From: Bog-473 sp963751335
Lineage (GTDB): Bacteria; Actinomycetota; Acidimicrobiia; Acidimicrobiales; RAAP-2
Length of the DNA: 64,000 nt
Assembly (NCBI GenBank): GCA_963751335.1
Contig: CAVVUB010000004.1
Location: forward strand, 124,001 to 188,000
Reading direction: 5' to 3'
This document shows positions 18,264-27,406 of this stretch, one piece after another. The position numbers and the translations under genes were made by a program. Within the stretch, counting starts at the first letter, position 1. Every line of letters starts with the position of its first letter. The notes beneath the pieces were generated by a model. That model saw only the letters and a program-made list of their open reading frames with translations. It ran no database searches and was not told where the DNA came from.

Positions 18264-18944
18264 CTACACCGCGACCAGATCGAGGAGCGCCTTGCACAGA
18301 CCGACGGGGTTCGCCAGGGCGAGAAGATGGCCGCCGGCTATGACGGTTGCCTCCACGCCGACACGGTCGCGGAGCAGCTGCCGCTGAAATTCGAGAGGGA
18401 AGAAACGGTCGTCTCGTCCTATGATCGCCGCGGTAGGAACGTCCGGCCACGAAGCAACGGCGCAGGGTTGGGCGAACGCAAGATCTGCCTCAATGCCCGG
18501 ATTGGAGAGAACGGCGACAGCGTCCTCTGCGTCGAGGTCGTGGAGAAAGTACGTCGTCAAGTCGAACTCAGTGTCGTATCCGCCGGCCTCGGCGGCGCCG
18601 ATCCGGGCATCAATCGCCCCCGTGGCGGTCCACCAATCCCCGGGAGTCTCGTCCGGCGCGGGCACCATGGCGTTGACCAGGACGAGCTGGCGGACGGGTG
18701 CCCGATCGCAGGCCATGACCGCGCTGAATCCGCCCATCGATTGCGCCACCAGAGCCGGCTCAGTACAGCTCTCGATGGCATCGACGATGATGGCCGCGTA
18801 GTCGTCGAGTCCCACATCTGGGGCCTGACCTGGAAGGTCGACGGGAAACGTACGATGACCCGCTCGCTCGAGTTGAGCACCGACGAGGTGCCAATAGAGC
18901 GTGGCCAGGCCGCCCGCTCCAGGTACCAGGATGAAGTCTCTCAA
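18264..18944 (-). CDS. alpha/beta hydrolase (small esterase type)
   Basis: The 226-residue protein starts RDFILVPGAGGLATLYW, the oxyanion loop of small alpha/beta hydrolases. It continues with a nucleophile elbow ALVAQSMGGFSA, an acidic GRDDRFFP and the late AGGHLLALANP with the catalytic His. The start is TTG 18944, supported by an AAAGGAG ribosome site about seven bases upstream. The ATG at 19019 lies outside the conserved fold. It resembles esterases and pheophorbide/salicylate-esterase-like proteins. The substrate is unknown. Confidence 0.78.
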   Translation of the reverse strand: MRDFILVPGAGGLATLYWHLVGAQLERAGHRTFPVDLPGQAPDVGLDDYAAIIVDAIESCTEPALVAQSMGGFSAVMACDRAPVRQLVLVNAMVPAPDETPGDWWTATGAIDARIGAAEAGGYDTEFDLTTYFLHDLDAEDAVAVLSNPGIEADLAFAQPCAVASWPDVPTAAIIGRDDRFFPLEFQRQLLRDRVGVEATVIAGGHLLALANPVGLCKALLDLVAV

Positions 18945-19258
18945 TCTTGCTCCTTTCTCCACCGGTCCGGCGAACGCGGTCGCGACACCGGCGCCGAGCA
19001 CGAGGGTGTCGCTCACCATGCACTACAGGCATATTTACTCACGTAGCCAACGCCTCTTCCAAGCGTCGAGATCCATGTCCTCGGTATTGCTCGGCGACTC
19101 TCTCGATCGTGTCCCATGTCCAAGAGAGTGACCGGACCTTGGGAACCCCAAACATGACGAGTTGTTCAGAGGTTGCTGTTCAAGCAAACTCGTGCCACTG
19201 AGAGGATGTGTGTGGACTTGTGCCAGGGTGAGCGCGAACCAGAAGGAGGTCCAGCCAA
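18945..19258. other. intergenic region upstream of the FAD gene
   Basis: This 314-base spacer separates the leftward hydrolase from the rightward flavoprotein gene. No small ORF with a ribosome site or convincing RNA structure is visible. Only the strong Shine-Dalgarno at its right end is clearly functional. Confidence 0.35.
19243..19249 (+). promoter_or_regulatory. strong ribosome binding site that points to a CTG start
   Basis: AAGGAGG lies nine bases before CTG 19259. From that CTG the frame reads TNSVLILGGGVAGMSA, which places the FAD Rossmann motif at the very start as usual. No ATG, GTG or TTG sits at this distance; the TTG at 19274 is inside the Rossmann strand. Confidence 0.65.
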
Positions 19259-20924
19259 CTGACCAATTCAGTCTTGATCCTCGGTGGTGGCGTCGCCGGG
19301 ATGTCGGCGGCGCAAGAACTCGCCGAACGAGGTTTCTCCGTGACGGTCCTGGAGGGTCGCGACCAGCCGGGCGGCAAGGCGCGCAGCTTTCCCGTTCCCC
19401 ATTCGAGCACTCCCGGTCGAGACAGCCTTCCCGCTGAACACGGGTTCCGCTTCTTCCCGGGTTTCTATCGGCATCTTCCAGACACGATGCGTCGCATTCC
19501 TTACCGCAACCAGGCCAACGGAGTCCTGGACAACCTCCGCGACGCGACGGAGGCCGAGATCGCTCGGTCGGGTGGCCTGCCGCCGGTCACGCTCCCGGCA
19601 CATTTCCCCAGATTCGGTCCGTGACCTCCAGCTGATACTTCACACCGTGCTCCATCCCATTGCCCAGCTCTCCCCTGGGGACTATGCGTACTTCGCGAGC
19701 AGACTTCTCGTCCTCCTGACCAGCTGCGAGGAGCGCCGCTACGACGAGTGGGACCGGGTGAGTTGGTGGGACTTCTCGGGAGCGTCTCACCGATCAGTCG
19801 CGTACCAGAAGTTCATGGCCGACGGACTCACTCGAACTTTAGTAGCCGCTCGCGCACGCGAGATGAGCGCGCGCACCGGGGGCTACACCTTGCTCCAGCT
19901 CCTCTTCGACCTGGGCACCCCGGGTCGCGAGGCCGACCGGGTACTCAATGGCCCAACCAGTGATGTGTGGATCTCGCCATGGCTGACACACCTCGAGCAC
20001 CTTGGGGTCAACTTTGAACTTGGCGTCCGGGTCGAAGAGCTAGAGACGCGGGCCGGCCGCGTCAGCGGTGTGATCGTCGCTGATTCCAGAGGCCGGAGAC
20101 GAGTCACGGCAGAATGGTACGTCGCTGCCGTGCCGGTAGAGCACATGAACCGTCTGGCAAACAAAGCGATTCAACAGGCTGATCCCGGGCTCGCCCAGCT
20201 GTCCCGCCTCGTCACCCGCTGGATGAACGGCATCGTATTCTTCCTGCGCCAAGACGTTCCCATCGTCCACGGACACGTTATCTACATCGACTCGCCGTGG
20301 TCTCTCACCTCGATCTCGCAGGCCCAATTCTGGAGCAGCTTCAAGGCTGCCGATGTCGGACATGGAGATGTCCGAGGCGTCTTCTCCGTCGACATCTCGG
20401 ATTGGCAGACCCCGGGTCTTGTCTCAGGCAAGACGGCCATGGACTGTACGCGACAAGAAATCGCCAGCGACGTCCTCGCCCAACTCCGGGCGCACCTCGC
20501 GCCCACTGACCCGCAGGCCCTCGCCGAGGACAATGTCGTCTCCTGGTTTCTGGACGAGGACGTTCGGTTTCCCGAGGTAAGGGAGGCCGAAGGGATACGT
20601 ACCGACATCAACCTTGAACCGTTGCTCGTCAACACGGCCGGATCGTGGCAGTACCGCCCAGACGCCTCTACTGCCGTACCGAACCTGTTCCTGGCTGCTG
20701 ACTACGTCCGCACCTTCACCGATCTGGCGACCATGGAGGGCGCCAACGAGGCCGCTCGTCGGGCGGTCAACGGGATCCTCGCGGCATCGGGCTCGAAAGC
20801 GCGGGACTGCGAGGTGTGGCCACTTCACGAGCCAGCCATCTTCGGGCCCGCCCGGCTTCTTGACAAACTGCGTTTCACCCTAGGCCAACGTCATCGGGAC
20901 TCTCAGACACCCGTGAAGTCCTGA
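19259..20924 (+). pseudogene. FAD-dependent amine oxidase/desaturase-like protein, frameshifted
   Basis: The first frame gives a FAD-binding Rossmann motif (LILGGGVAGMSAAQELAERG), then DQPGGKARSFPVP and EHGFRFFPGFYRHLPDTMRR, features of the hydroxysqualene dehydroxylase/phytoene desaturase-like family. It stops at 19624. The second frame takes over at about 19612 and runs to 20924 with a matching middle and the C-terminal FAD motif NLFLAADYVRTFTDLATMEG. One inserted or two deleted bases near 19610-19616 separate the halves. Together they would make about 555 residues, normal for the family. Translation would also need a CTG start. It could be a true pseudogene or a base error. The substrate is unknown, perhaps a carotenoid or isoprenoid. 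Confidence 0.8.
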
Positions 20925-21097
20925 CCGATGATCCACGAGGGCTTGTGGTGATGGAGGAGTCCTCCCCAACCCGTGGGAGTGATTGCGCAGAATCGAGCGT
21001 TCCTCCCATCGGGTGATCCAGTTTTTTTGAGATCGAATCTGTTGGCGGGGTCGGGCCTCGGAGTTCCGGTGCAGTCTCGGCCCAGGGGGGCAGAACT

Positions 21098-21979
21098 CTA
21101 CGGGATGGGAGGCGAGGTCAAAATCTGGATGACGGCAACAACCATCAACACTCCGCCCAGGATGACCAGCGCCAGCCGGATCCGAAAGAAGCGGAAGTGC
21201 CCACTGATGCCGATCAGGAAGAGAATTGTGGCGAGGTAGATGGTATCCCTGACGTAGCTGTCCGAGTTGGAGCCCGCCTGTACTCCGAGTGAATACTCCC
21301 CACTGGCCTTCGTGTCGAGAGCGTTCGCGGCGGCAAGCTCGGGTTGCTTGTACTGCGGCATATAGGTGGGACCAGGCGGCGCCTTCGCATTGGTGAATGG
21401 ATCGGTTGCAAGCCACGCGTCGAAGGCAACCTTGAACGGCGGACGGAAGCGGCGCACCGCAAGGGCCTCGGCCGTGGAGTTTCCAGCGACGTAGGCGGTA
21501 AACCACGTGTTGAAGGTCGTTGAGTCGAAGTTCTTCAAATTTTGCGCATTGAGGGCCGCCCGGTTCGCCTCAGTCCGGGCGGCGGAAGCGCCGGCCAGCC
21601 GAACGGATGACTCCGTGCCCCATTTGGCCGAGGCAAATCCGGTGTAAGCGGCGAGCAGGGCCACGATGGCCAGCATCACTGCCTCGATGATGGAGAGGGT
21701 CCGGTCATGGCTTCGTGTGCCGTCGTCGGTGCCAGTGCCGTCACCGTCACCGTCACCGTCATCTTCGTCTTCGTGTTCGTGTTCGGCCGAATGCGCCCTG
21801 TGACGCGAGATTTCCCCGGCCACTTCGCTCGAGGAGAGTCCCTCAGCCACAGTTCTTTTCCTTTTTTGGTCTCTATGTTCGCCGTTTGTCGACGAAAGGG
21901 TACTGGTCCGGGTCCTCGATGGCGCCGGAGTGTCCGCTATCCCGGCGGTTGGAAATGACCCATCGGCAGTTGGGCTCAT
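21098..21979 (-). CDS. membrane protein of unknown function with acidic N-terminal tract
   Basis: The 293-residue protein has a disordered N-terminus with an Asp/Glu/Gly tract (EHEHEDEDDGDGDGDG at about 70-85), encoded by simple GTCACC-type repeats. One membrane helix follows near 100-120 (IIEAVMLAIVALLAAYTGFA), then a soluble Ala-rich middle with FRPPFKVAFDAWLATDPF and PQYKQPELA, and two C-terminal helices. The layout resembles uncharacterised bacterial proteins with the RPEFRPAFDAWLAT-type motif; their role is unknown. Its ATG overlaps the stop of a small upstream ORF as ATGA. Confidence 0.7.
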   Translation of the reverse strand: MSPTADGSFPTAGIADTPAPSRTRTSTLSSTNGEHRDQKRKRTVAEGLSSSEVAGEISRHRAHSAEHEHEDEDDGDGDGDGTGTDDGTRSHDRTLSIIEAVMLAIVALLAAYTGFASAKWGTESSVRLAGASAARTEANRAALNAQNLKNFDSTTFNTWFTAYVAGNSTAEALAVRRFRPPFKVAFDAWLATDPFTNAKAPPGPTYMPQYKQPELAAANALDTKASGEYSLGVQAGSNSDSYVRDTIYLATILFLIGISGHFRFFRIRLALVILGGVLMVVAVIQILTSPPIP

Positions 21980-22128
21980 TCAGATCTCGGCATCCGTTCG
22001 GGTCTGCGACTCAGGAGCAACGACCGAACCGAGACCAGGGCGACATTGAGAGCAATGAGGCCGAAAGCCACGTTGTCCAAGAGCAGGTTCACTCCATCCA
22101 GCCTGGTCAGCGAATCCTCATGGGCCAA
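21976..22128 (-). CDS. small single-pass membrane protein, hypothetical
   Basis: A 50-residue ORF contains one hydrophobic helix (FGLIALNVALVSVRSLLL) after a short polar start, and ends in an Arg-rich tail. Its stop overlaps the ATG of the 293-residue membrane protein as ATGA, so it is probably translated with it. TTG 22128 is chosen because the longer ATG at 22188 lies inside the mug reading frame. No homologue is recognised, and it may instead be a leader for coupling. Confidence 0.4.
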   Translation of the reverse strand: MAHEDSLTRLDGVNLLLDNVAFGLIALNVALVSVRSLLLSRRPERMPRSE

Positions 22129-22144
22129 CGAAAACGTATTCCCG

Positions 22145-22656
22145 TCAGGCCGCCTCGGTAGCCTCGAAGAGCGATTTGAACATTCCACTCATTTCAGGGA
22201 GCTGATAATGGGCCTGAAGGCCGCTGGGGTTCGGCAGGAGCCACAGAAGGGCACTCCCGAGGAGTTCAGGTTGGCGACCGACGACGGCTTCGGGTCGACG
22301 AAATGCGGTCCGGTACGCCTGCAAGCCGAGCACCGCGACGCAGTGGGGCCGCAGTATCGCCGCCTTGGCCCCGAGCTGCGTTGCGCCTTCACGTAGTTCA
22401 ACGACGCTGAGTTCGCTGGCGGCGCCCGTCACCCGCGCCACCAGGTTCGTGATGCCTATGCCGAGCTCGGGCAGGGTGTGCTGCTCCGCGGGTAAGAGAA
22501 CGGATTCGGTGAATCCGCCGGCACGAGCAATTTCCAGAACCGGTTCCCTGGCCGGGCGAAATGCAGGCCGAGGTCACCCGAGAGTGTCCCGGGATTGATG
22601 CCGCAGAAGAGCACGCGCAAATCCGGACCTACCAGATCGGCGAGAGTCTGCTCCAT
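22145..22656 (-). pseudogene. mug: G/U mismatch-specific DNA glycosylase (Mug/TDG-like), frameshifted
   Basis: The first frame from ATG 22656 reads the Mug N-terminus, LRVLFCGINPGTLSGDLGLH followed by FARPGNRFWKLL, with the GINPG catalytic-loop motif. It loses frame near 22525. The second frame resumes as AGGFTESVLLPAEQHTLPEL and continues through GITNLVARVTG to the C-terminal WLLPNPSGLQAHYQ motif and the end at 22145. A single missing base explains the break. The repaired protein of about 170 residues would remove uracil or thymine from G mismatches. As given, it makes only a truncated product. Confidence 0.82.
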
Positions 22657-22693
22657 GGAGTGAGAACATACGCTCCAGCAGAGACCCGAACCT

Positions 22694-23826
22694 CTACCCC
22701 GCGGTCAATCGGTCGACGATCAGTGTCGCTGCGGCCGGGCAGGCCTTGGTGAAACCGAAAAAGGGACCAAAGTCACGGGACGCCGCGAAACCGGAAAAGT
22801 ACAGGCCCGGAACGGACGACTCGAAGTTCTCGTCGAGCACTGGGAACCCATCGACAACGGCAATGTCCGAGATGACGGCACGCAGGTAGGGAACATTCGA
22901 CAGTGTCGCCTTGTATCCCGTGGCAAAGATGACCCGGTCCACACTGAGGCGCTCACCGTTCGAAAGTGTCACCACTGTGGCGCCCCGTTCAGCGGTCACT
23001 CCGACGACGTGTGCGTTGGGCCACAGGTGGAAGCGGTCACCGATCAGGCGGGGAAGAAGCCACCACTCAAGCGTCAAGCGACCGACTTCCCAGAACCTTT
23101 GTGCGATTTGCTCCTGTTCGGCCGGCGAAAGTGACCGCCACCACCCAGGGATCCTGATTGTGGCGTCCACGTAGTCGTCAACGAACTGCCAGTTCACGCG
23201 CTCGAAGCGCGGGACGTCATGGCGGTGCACGATGTCCACGCGCCCGACGTCGTGTTCGCCGAGGAGTGCAGCCCACTCATAGGCACTCTGGCGTCCGCCA
23301 ATGATCAAACTCGCTGTCCGGCCACCTCGTCAAATCGAACGAAGTCACTCGTGTGCGAACCCACGCCCACGGGTAGCGCTGCGGCCCATTCGGGAAGGCG
23401 AGCGAAGTATCCGTTACCCGGAGCTGCGACGACTCGTTCAGCGCCAATCTGCGATCCGTCTTCGAAAGTCGCCACGAACCGTGTATCGCTCTTTTCCAGG
23501 ACCGACACGAACTGATCACGAATGGTGAGCTGCTTCTGATCCTGAAACCACGTTGCATAGTCGAGGAAGACACCAATGGGGATCGGATCCAATTCGCTGG
23601 GTAGGAGCCCTTGTTCTTCGACGAAGGCCTCGAAGGTGTGCACGCCCGCCGCATCGAGATGCCAATCGACTCCTGACCTGAGGAACATGCCAGCGGGCAT
23701 ATGGTCGGTCCAAAAGCCCAAGGGGTGGCCCACGACGACAGTGTCGATCCCGCGTTCTCGGGCTCGAGCCGCAACTGCCAAGCCGTATGGCCCCGCACCC
23801 ACTACCAAGAGCGACGTCGTTTCCAT
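22694..23826 (-). pseudogene. flavin-containing monooxygenase-like oxidoreductase, frameshifted
   Basis: The N-terminal frame has the FAD Rossmann motif LLVVGAGPYGLAVAARARER, followed by GFWTDHMPAGMFLRSG and GNGYFARLPEW. It stops at 23305 right after EVAGQRV. The next frame continues with the NADP Rossmann motif LIIGGRQSAYEWAALL and ends with FATGYK, VPGLYFSGFAASRDFGPFFG and the stop at 22694. Restoring one T in the GTTT run gives a continuous reading QRVLIIGG. The repaired length, about 378 residues, fits FMO/lysine-N-monooxygenase-like proteins. ATG 23826 with AGAGG is preferred over 23835. Reinitiation on TTG next to the stop is a conceivable but unlikely alternative. Confidence 0.82.
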
Positions 23827-23964
23827 GATTTTCATCCTCTGATGGCGCGGCCACCATGTTCATTGGGGGTTTCTGGTGGTGTCGAGAGCGAGACAACGAA
23901 AATAGGCCACCACCGGGGACACCTCTATTCCCGGAGTCAGAGACCCCAATAGGATCCTCTCCTC

Positions 23965-24626
23965 ATGAAACTGAGTCCGCTCGAAGCACGGGTGATCGGC
24001 AGCCTGGCCGAGAAGCAGTTGACGACGCCCCAGCAGTACCCCCTGACGATGAATGCCCTCGTCCTGGCGTGCAACCAGACTTCGAACCGCGACCCGGTGG
24101 TGACCTACGACGACGGAACCGTAGAGCCGGCCCTGTCGTCGCTCAGGGGGGCCGGCCTGCTTCGCCTCGTTCACCCGTCTCACGGTCGCTCGGCCACCCG
24201 GTACCGCCAAGTGCTCGACGAACGTTTCGGCCTTGACGCTCGGAGTCTCTCCTCCTCACAGTCCTCTTGTTGAGAGGACCCCAGACGATTGGAGAGCTGC
24301 GGGCGCGCACCGAACGGATGGCCGACTTTGGCAGCCTCGAGGACGTCGAGACGGAGCTGGACCGAATGGCCGTGGGCGACGACCAACTGGTGGGCCGCCT
24401 GCCTCGGCTCCCTGGCCAGAAAGAGGAGCGCTGGGAAGAGACCCTGAGCGCGGCGACATCGGAGCCGAGGGTCACCACCGAGAGCAGGAGTGGGCCGGAT
24501 CGGGCTCATCAAAGTCCGGTGAGTGGCGAGGTCGCATCGTTGCGTGCCGACGTTGACACACTTCAGCAGGAGGTCGGCAGAATCGCTGCTGCCGTGACGG
24601 AGCTACGTACAGCCCTTGGCCTTTAG
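23965..24626 (+). pseudogene. YceH/DUF480-family protein, frameshifted
   Basis: The first frame reads KLSPLEARVIGSLAEKQLTT and PLTMNALVLACNQTSNRDPV, the signature of the DUF480 (YceH) winged-helix family. It ends early in a Ser-rich out-of-frame tail at 24273. The second frame supplies the missing second winged helix (LLTVLLLRGPQTIGELRART and MAVGDDQLVGRLPRLPGQKE) and a C-terminal coiled coil (SLRADVDTLQQEVGRIAAAV). One base is missing near 24250. The repaired protein would be about 220 residues, normal for the family. Function of YceH proteins is not established. Confidence 0.82.
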
Positions 24627-24810
24627 CCACACAGGCACGACGACGTCGAGGGCAACTGGTTCACCCTTCCCTGACTCGGCCTGGTCGCGCAAAGCCACTC
24701 TGGATCGGCCTCGTAAGGCGCGTCTCCGATGTCGGCCCGATGGCGCGGTCATCAAGATCCCAGAATCGCGCCACAACATGTACGGCGACGAGCTGGCTAC
24801 CGTACTCCTC

Positions 24811-25257
24811 ATGACATCTCCAATCTTGCTGTGCACCGACGGATCTGACGAAGCCTTGCGAGCACTCTCTGCCGGCCTCGATCTTCTTGGCCGCCATCAC
24901 GATCTTGTTCTGGTCTCGGTCATGGATGGACTGGACGCAGCAGCACTGGTGGGTTCTGGACACGCTGGACCCGACATGTCCGGTGAGGAGTACGTCGACC
25001 AGGTTGCCCTCGCTCGCGAGACGGCGAACCGTGCGATCGAAGAGGCGCAGAACGAACTGACGCTCGACGGCGCGGAGGTTCGCGTCTTGTCGGGTCACCC
25101 TGGCGAGGCGATCTGTCAACTTGCAACTGAACTGTCCGCCAAGGCAGTCGTCGTCGGCTCTCGGGGCAGAGGAGGACTGAGGCGCCTCTTCTTGGGCTCG
25201 ATCTCGGATCACATCGTCCGTCATGCGCCCTGCAGCGTGGTGGTGACGAGAAGCTGA
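24811..25257 (+). CDS. universal stress protein, single UspA domain
   Basis: The 148-residue protein has the Usp fold: SPILLCTDGSDEALRALSAG at the start, a variable middle, and the ATP-loop motif VVGSRGRGGLRRLFLGSIS followed by HAPCSVVVTR. The G-x2-G-x9-G(S/T) pattern indicates an ATP-binding member. Such proteins respond to starvation, hypoxia or oxidative stress. ATG 24811 begins directly at the conserved strand; the open frame extends to 24616 without similarity. Convergent hairpins follow the stop. Confidence 0.88.
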   Translation: MTSPILLCTDGSDEALRALSAGLDLLGRHHDLVLVSVMDGLDAAALVGSGHAGPDMSGEEYVDQVALARETANRAIEEAQNELTLDGAEVRVLSGHPGEAICQLATELSAKAVVVGSRGRGGLRRLFLGSISDHIVRHAPCSVVVTRS

Positions 25258-25267
25258 CTGCCCTCAG

Positions 25268-25304
25268 GCCCGCCACAGAGCGGGCGTACTTGGGGCAAAC
25301 CCCA
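25268..25304. terminator. paired hairpins between convergent genes
   Basis: Two short perfect stems lie between the stress-protein stop and the VOC gene: GCCCGC/GCGGGC (25268-25285) and TGGGG/CCCCA around 25291-25304. There is no T tract, but in a high-GC actinobacterium such stems between converging genes probably act as a bidirectional terminator. Confidence 0.5.
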
Positions 25305-25388
25305 GGGGGGCGTTCTTCCCGCCAGGGTCGGCGAGGCGACAGCCGTCCCCTCAGCTCGGCCCCGAGGCGAAAACCCGATTGCTCGGGT

Positions 25389-25763
25389 TCAGGCCGGGAC
25401 GACGCCCCGCAGCTCCCAGCGGTTACCGGCGGGGTCCTGACAGAAAACAACGTGAAGGTCACCATTGTCGAAGGCTGAGTGTTCGAGTCCCGCCTGCTCG
25501 AGCCTCGCCACCAGTGCCGGGAGGTCGTCTTCGACCTCGAGCGCAACATGCGCCCGAGCCGCCGGGCGGTGGTCCGGATCCTCGCTCAGGTGGATTTGCT
25601 TACCGTCCTCACTCTCGAACCACCGGGCCTGACGCGCAAGCTCGTTTGCCATCTCTGGGGGCGTGGGCACCCGCCGGTAGCCGAGGACCTCCAGAAGGAA
25701 TACCTCTTCAGCCTCCGCCCCCCCAAGGGGCACCCCGAGGTTGACATGATGCAAGCGCAGCAC
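25389..25763 (-). CDS. VOC-family (glyoxalase/bleomycin-resistance fold) protein
   Basis: The 124-residue protein has the two beta-alpha-beta-beta-beta units of the vicinal oxygen chelate fold, with LRLHHVNLGVPLGGAEAEEV at the start, RAHVALEVEDDLPALVARL in the second half and the terminal VVFCQDPAGNRWELRG. Metal-binding candidates are His5, His in the RAHVAL strand and the final Glu. It could be a lyase, dioxygenase or resistance protein; the substrate is not predictable. It stands alone between a convergent neighbour and a divergent methyltransferase. Confidence 0.8.
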   Translation of the reverse strand: MLRLHHVNLGVPLGGAEAEEVFLLEVLGYRRVPTPPEMANELARQARWFESEDGKQIHLSEDPDHRPAARAHVALEVEDDLPALVARLEQAGLEHSAFDNGDLHVVFCQDPAGNRWELRGVVPA

Positions 25764-25879
25764 GTGGGCAGCTTACAGGCGGCCCGCGGGACCTCGGTGA
25801 AGCACCATCCAATGCGCAGCACTGCTCGTAACAGGGCGTCTCACTGCCCCGGCGACCCGGACACCCTGTGGGCCTAGTG

Positions 25880-26677
25880 ATGTCGGTCTCGTGTTCTAGC
25901 GTGCATTTCGTGAACACGGGATCGCTCGACTACATCAAGGTCAACGCGGCTGCGTGGGATGAGCGTCACGAGAATCAGCTGAAGACAGCCCGTCGAGGGT
26001 GGTCGGCGAGTGAGCCAACATGGGGAATCTTCGGAGTGCCCGAACGAACGGTCCACCTCTTTCGCGACGAACTTCAGGGCAAGACCACGCTCGAGCTCGG
26101 ATGCGGCACTGCATATGTCTCGGCGTGGCTGGCCCGGCTCGGAGCCGTACCGGTCGGCGTCGACCCTTCGGTCGGCCAACTCGCGATCGCCCGCCAGTTC
26201 CAAATGGAGTTCGGGCTGTCGTTTCCCCTGGTGCGGGCGTCGGGCGAGCATGTCCCCCTTGTCGACGACTCGTTCGATCTCGTGATCAGCGAATACGGTG
26301 CGGCCATTTGGGCCGACCCCTACTCCTGGATACCCGAGGCGTCGCGTCTGCTTCGACCCGGAGGAGAACTCGTGTTCCTCGGAAACAGCGAGCTGCTGAT
26401 GCTCTGTGTCCCAGACGAGGACGAGGCGCCGGCCACGGCGGAACTTCGCCGTCCCCACTTCGATATGCATCGCTTCGAGTGGCCCGATGACCCGACGATC
26501 GAGTTTCACCTGGGCCACGGCGACTGGATCCGGCTGCTGAGAGAGAACAGTTTCGAAATCCTCGACCTGATCGAGCTTCGCCCCCCGCCAGGTGCAACGT
26601 CGTCGTATGGCTTCGTCGAGGCGTGGTGGGCCGACCGTTGGCCGTGTGAAGAAGTCTGGCGTGCGAGAAGGATGTAG
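25880..26677 (+). CDS. class I SAM-dependent methyltransferase
   Basis: The product carries motif I (TTLELGCGTAYVSAWLARLG), motif II (GVDPSVGQLAIARQ) and post-motif VPLVDDSFDLVISEYGAAIW followed by EASRLLRPGGELVFLGNSEL, the standard order for Methyltransf_11/25 enzymes. It should transfer a methyl group to a small-molecule or cofactor-like acceptor in the cytoplasm. The start is uncertain: GTG 25868, ATG 25880, GTG 25901 and GTG 25910 are all in frame, and none has a clear ribosome site. GTG 25910 begins nearest the conserved part. Confidence 0.82.
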   Translation: MSVSCSSVHFVNTGSLDYIKVNAAAWDERHENQLKTARRGWSASEPTWGIFGVPERTVHLFRDELQGKTTLELGCGTAYVSAWLARLGAVPVGVDPSVGQLAIARQFQMEFGLSFPLVRASGEHVPLVDDSFDLVISEYGAAIWADPYSWIPEASRLLRPGGELVFLGNSELLMLCVPDEDEAPATAELRRPHFDMHRFEWPDDPTIEFHLGHGDWIRLLRENSFEILDLIELRPPPGATSSYGFVEAWWADRWPCEEVWRARRM

Positions 26678-27025
26678 CGCGGCCTGGATTTCGATTCGGC
26701 GCCGGAAGGGCGTGATGGATGCGTCGGCCACAGTGGCTCGGCGCCAGCAGGGGCCGGCCCTCGGAGGCCATGTCGATCGACCTGGTGGCTCCAAAGGCCT
26801 GGCTCTGCCTGTTCGACCTCGACTCCAAAGCCTTGGTGAAGGCATCAAGGCTCGTTCGCCGTTATTGCGTTTCGGGTCAGCGGCCGGGGACATTGAGTTG
26901 ACATTGCTCGGCTACGGAGTGTCGCCGTACTGACGCTGCATCTGTCGCCTCGCTGACAGACGGATCCTTGTCGGGGGTCCAGAGTGGACCTACAGCACTC
27001 CCGCCCACGAGAAAGGACCGGAATC
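26678..27025. other. intergenic region
   Basis: No frame in these 348 bases has a start, ribosome site and recognisable product. The right end carries the AAAGG ribosome site of the small ORF at 27026. A TTGACA word at about 26896 could be a -35 box, but no matching -10 lies at 16-18 bases. Confidence 0.3.
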
Positions 27026-27166
27026 ATGCTTAGGGACACCTTCCCCCTTGATGAGCTGCAGTTGTCTGCCGAGGAGCATTCGATTGCCATCCGGTTCGAG
27101 CAGCGCCTCTCTCTGGTCGACGGGTCCAGTGAGTTCCCCGTTGACGTCCTGCGGACGGTGTTGTAA
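27026..27166 (+). CDS. small hypothetical protein (46 residues)
   Basis: An ATG at 27026, eight bases after GAAAGGA, opens a 46-codon frame starting MLRDTFPLDELQLSAEEHS and ending in a stop at 27166, followed about 110 bases later by a strong hairpin. The composition is acidic and soluble, with no membrane segment. No family is recognised. The ribosome site and downstream terminator support a real gene; the short length limits confidence. Confidence 0.45.
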   Translation: MLRDTFPLDELQLSAEEHSIAIRFEQRLSLVDGSSEFPVDVLRTVL

Positions 27167-27274
27167 ATGGTTCTCCCGGCGGGAACTGCTGAGAGCGGGC
27201 GGTCCGCTCTCAGGGTGTCCAAACGTGCCCAGTCCACTTGGCGAACTGGGTAACGGGACACTTTCCACCGAGCC

Positions 27275-27311
27275 CCCCGACTCGCCGACCCCTAGGATCG
27301 GCGAGTCGGGG
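27275..27311 (+). terminator. strong hairpin terminator
   Basis: A perfect 14-bp stem (left arm 27275-27288, CCCCGACTCGCCGA; right arm 27298-27311) encloses a nine-base loop. It lies downstream of the small ORF and upstream of the Crp/Fnr gene. The following bases are G/T-rich without a clean T run, as is usual for actinobacterial terminators. Confidence 0.75.
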
Positions 27312-27406
27312 TGGTTTGGGTTGCTCTCCCTGACGTTGGTCGGTGGTCAGGTCCATTTGCTTCGCTTGCGGCTTCCTGGCGACCCCGGTCTCAGGGAGAA
27401 GCGAAC

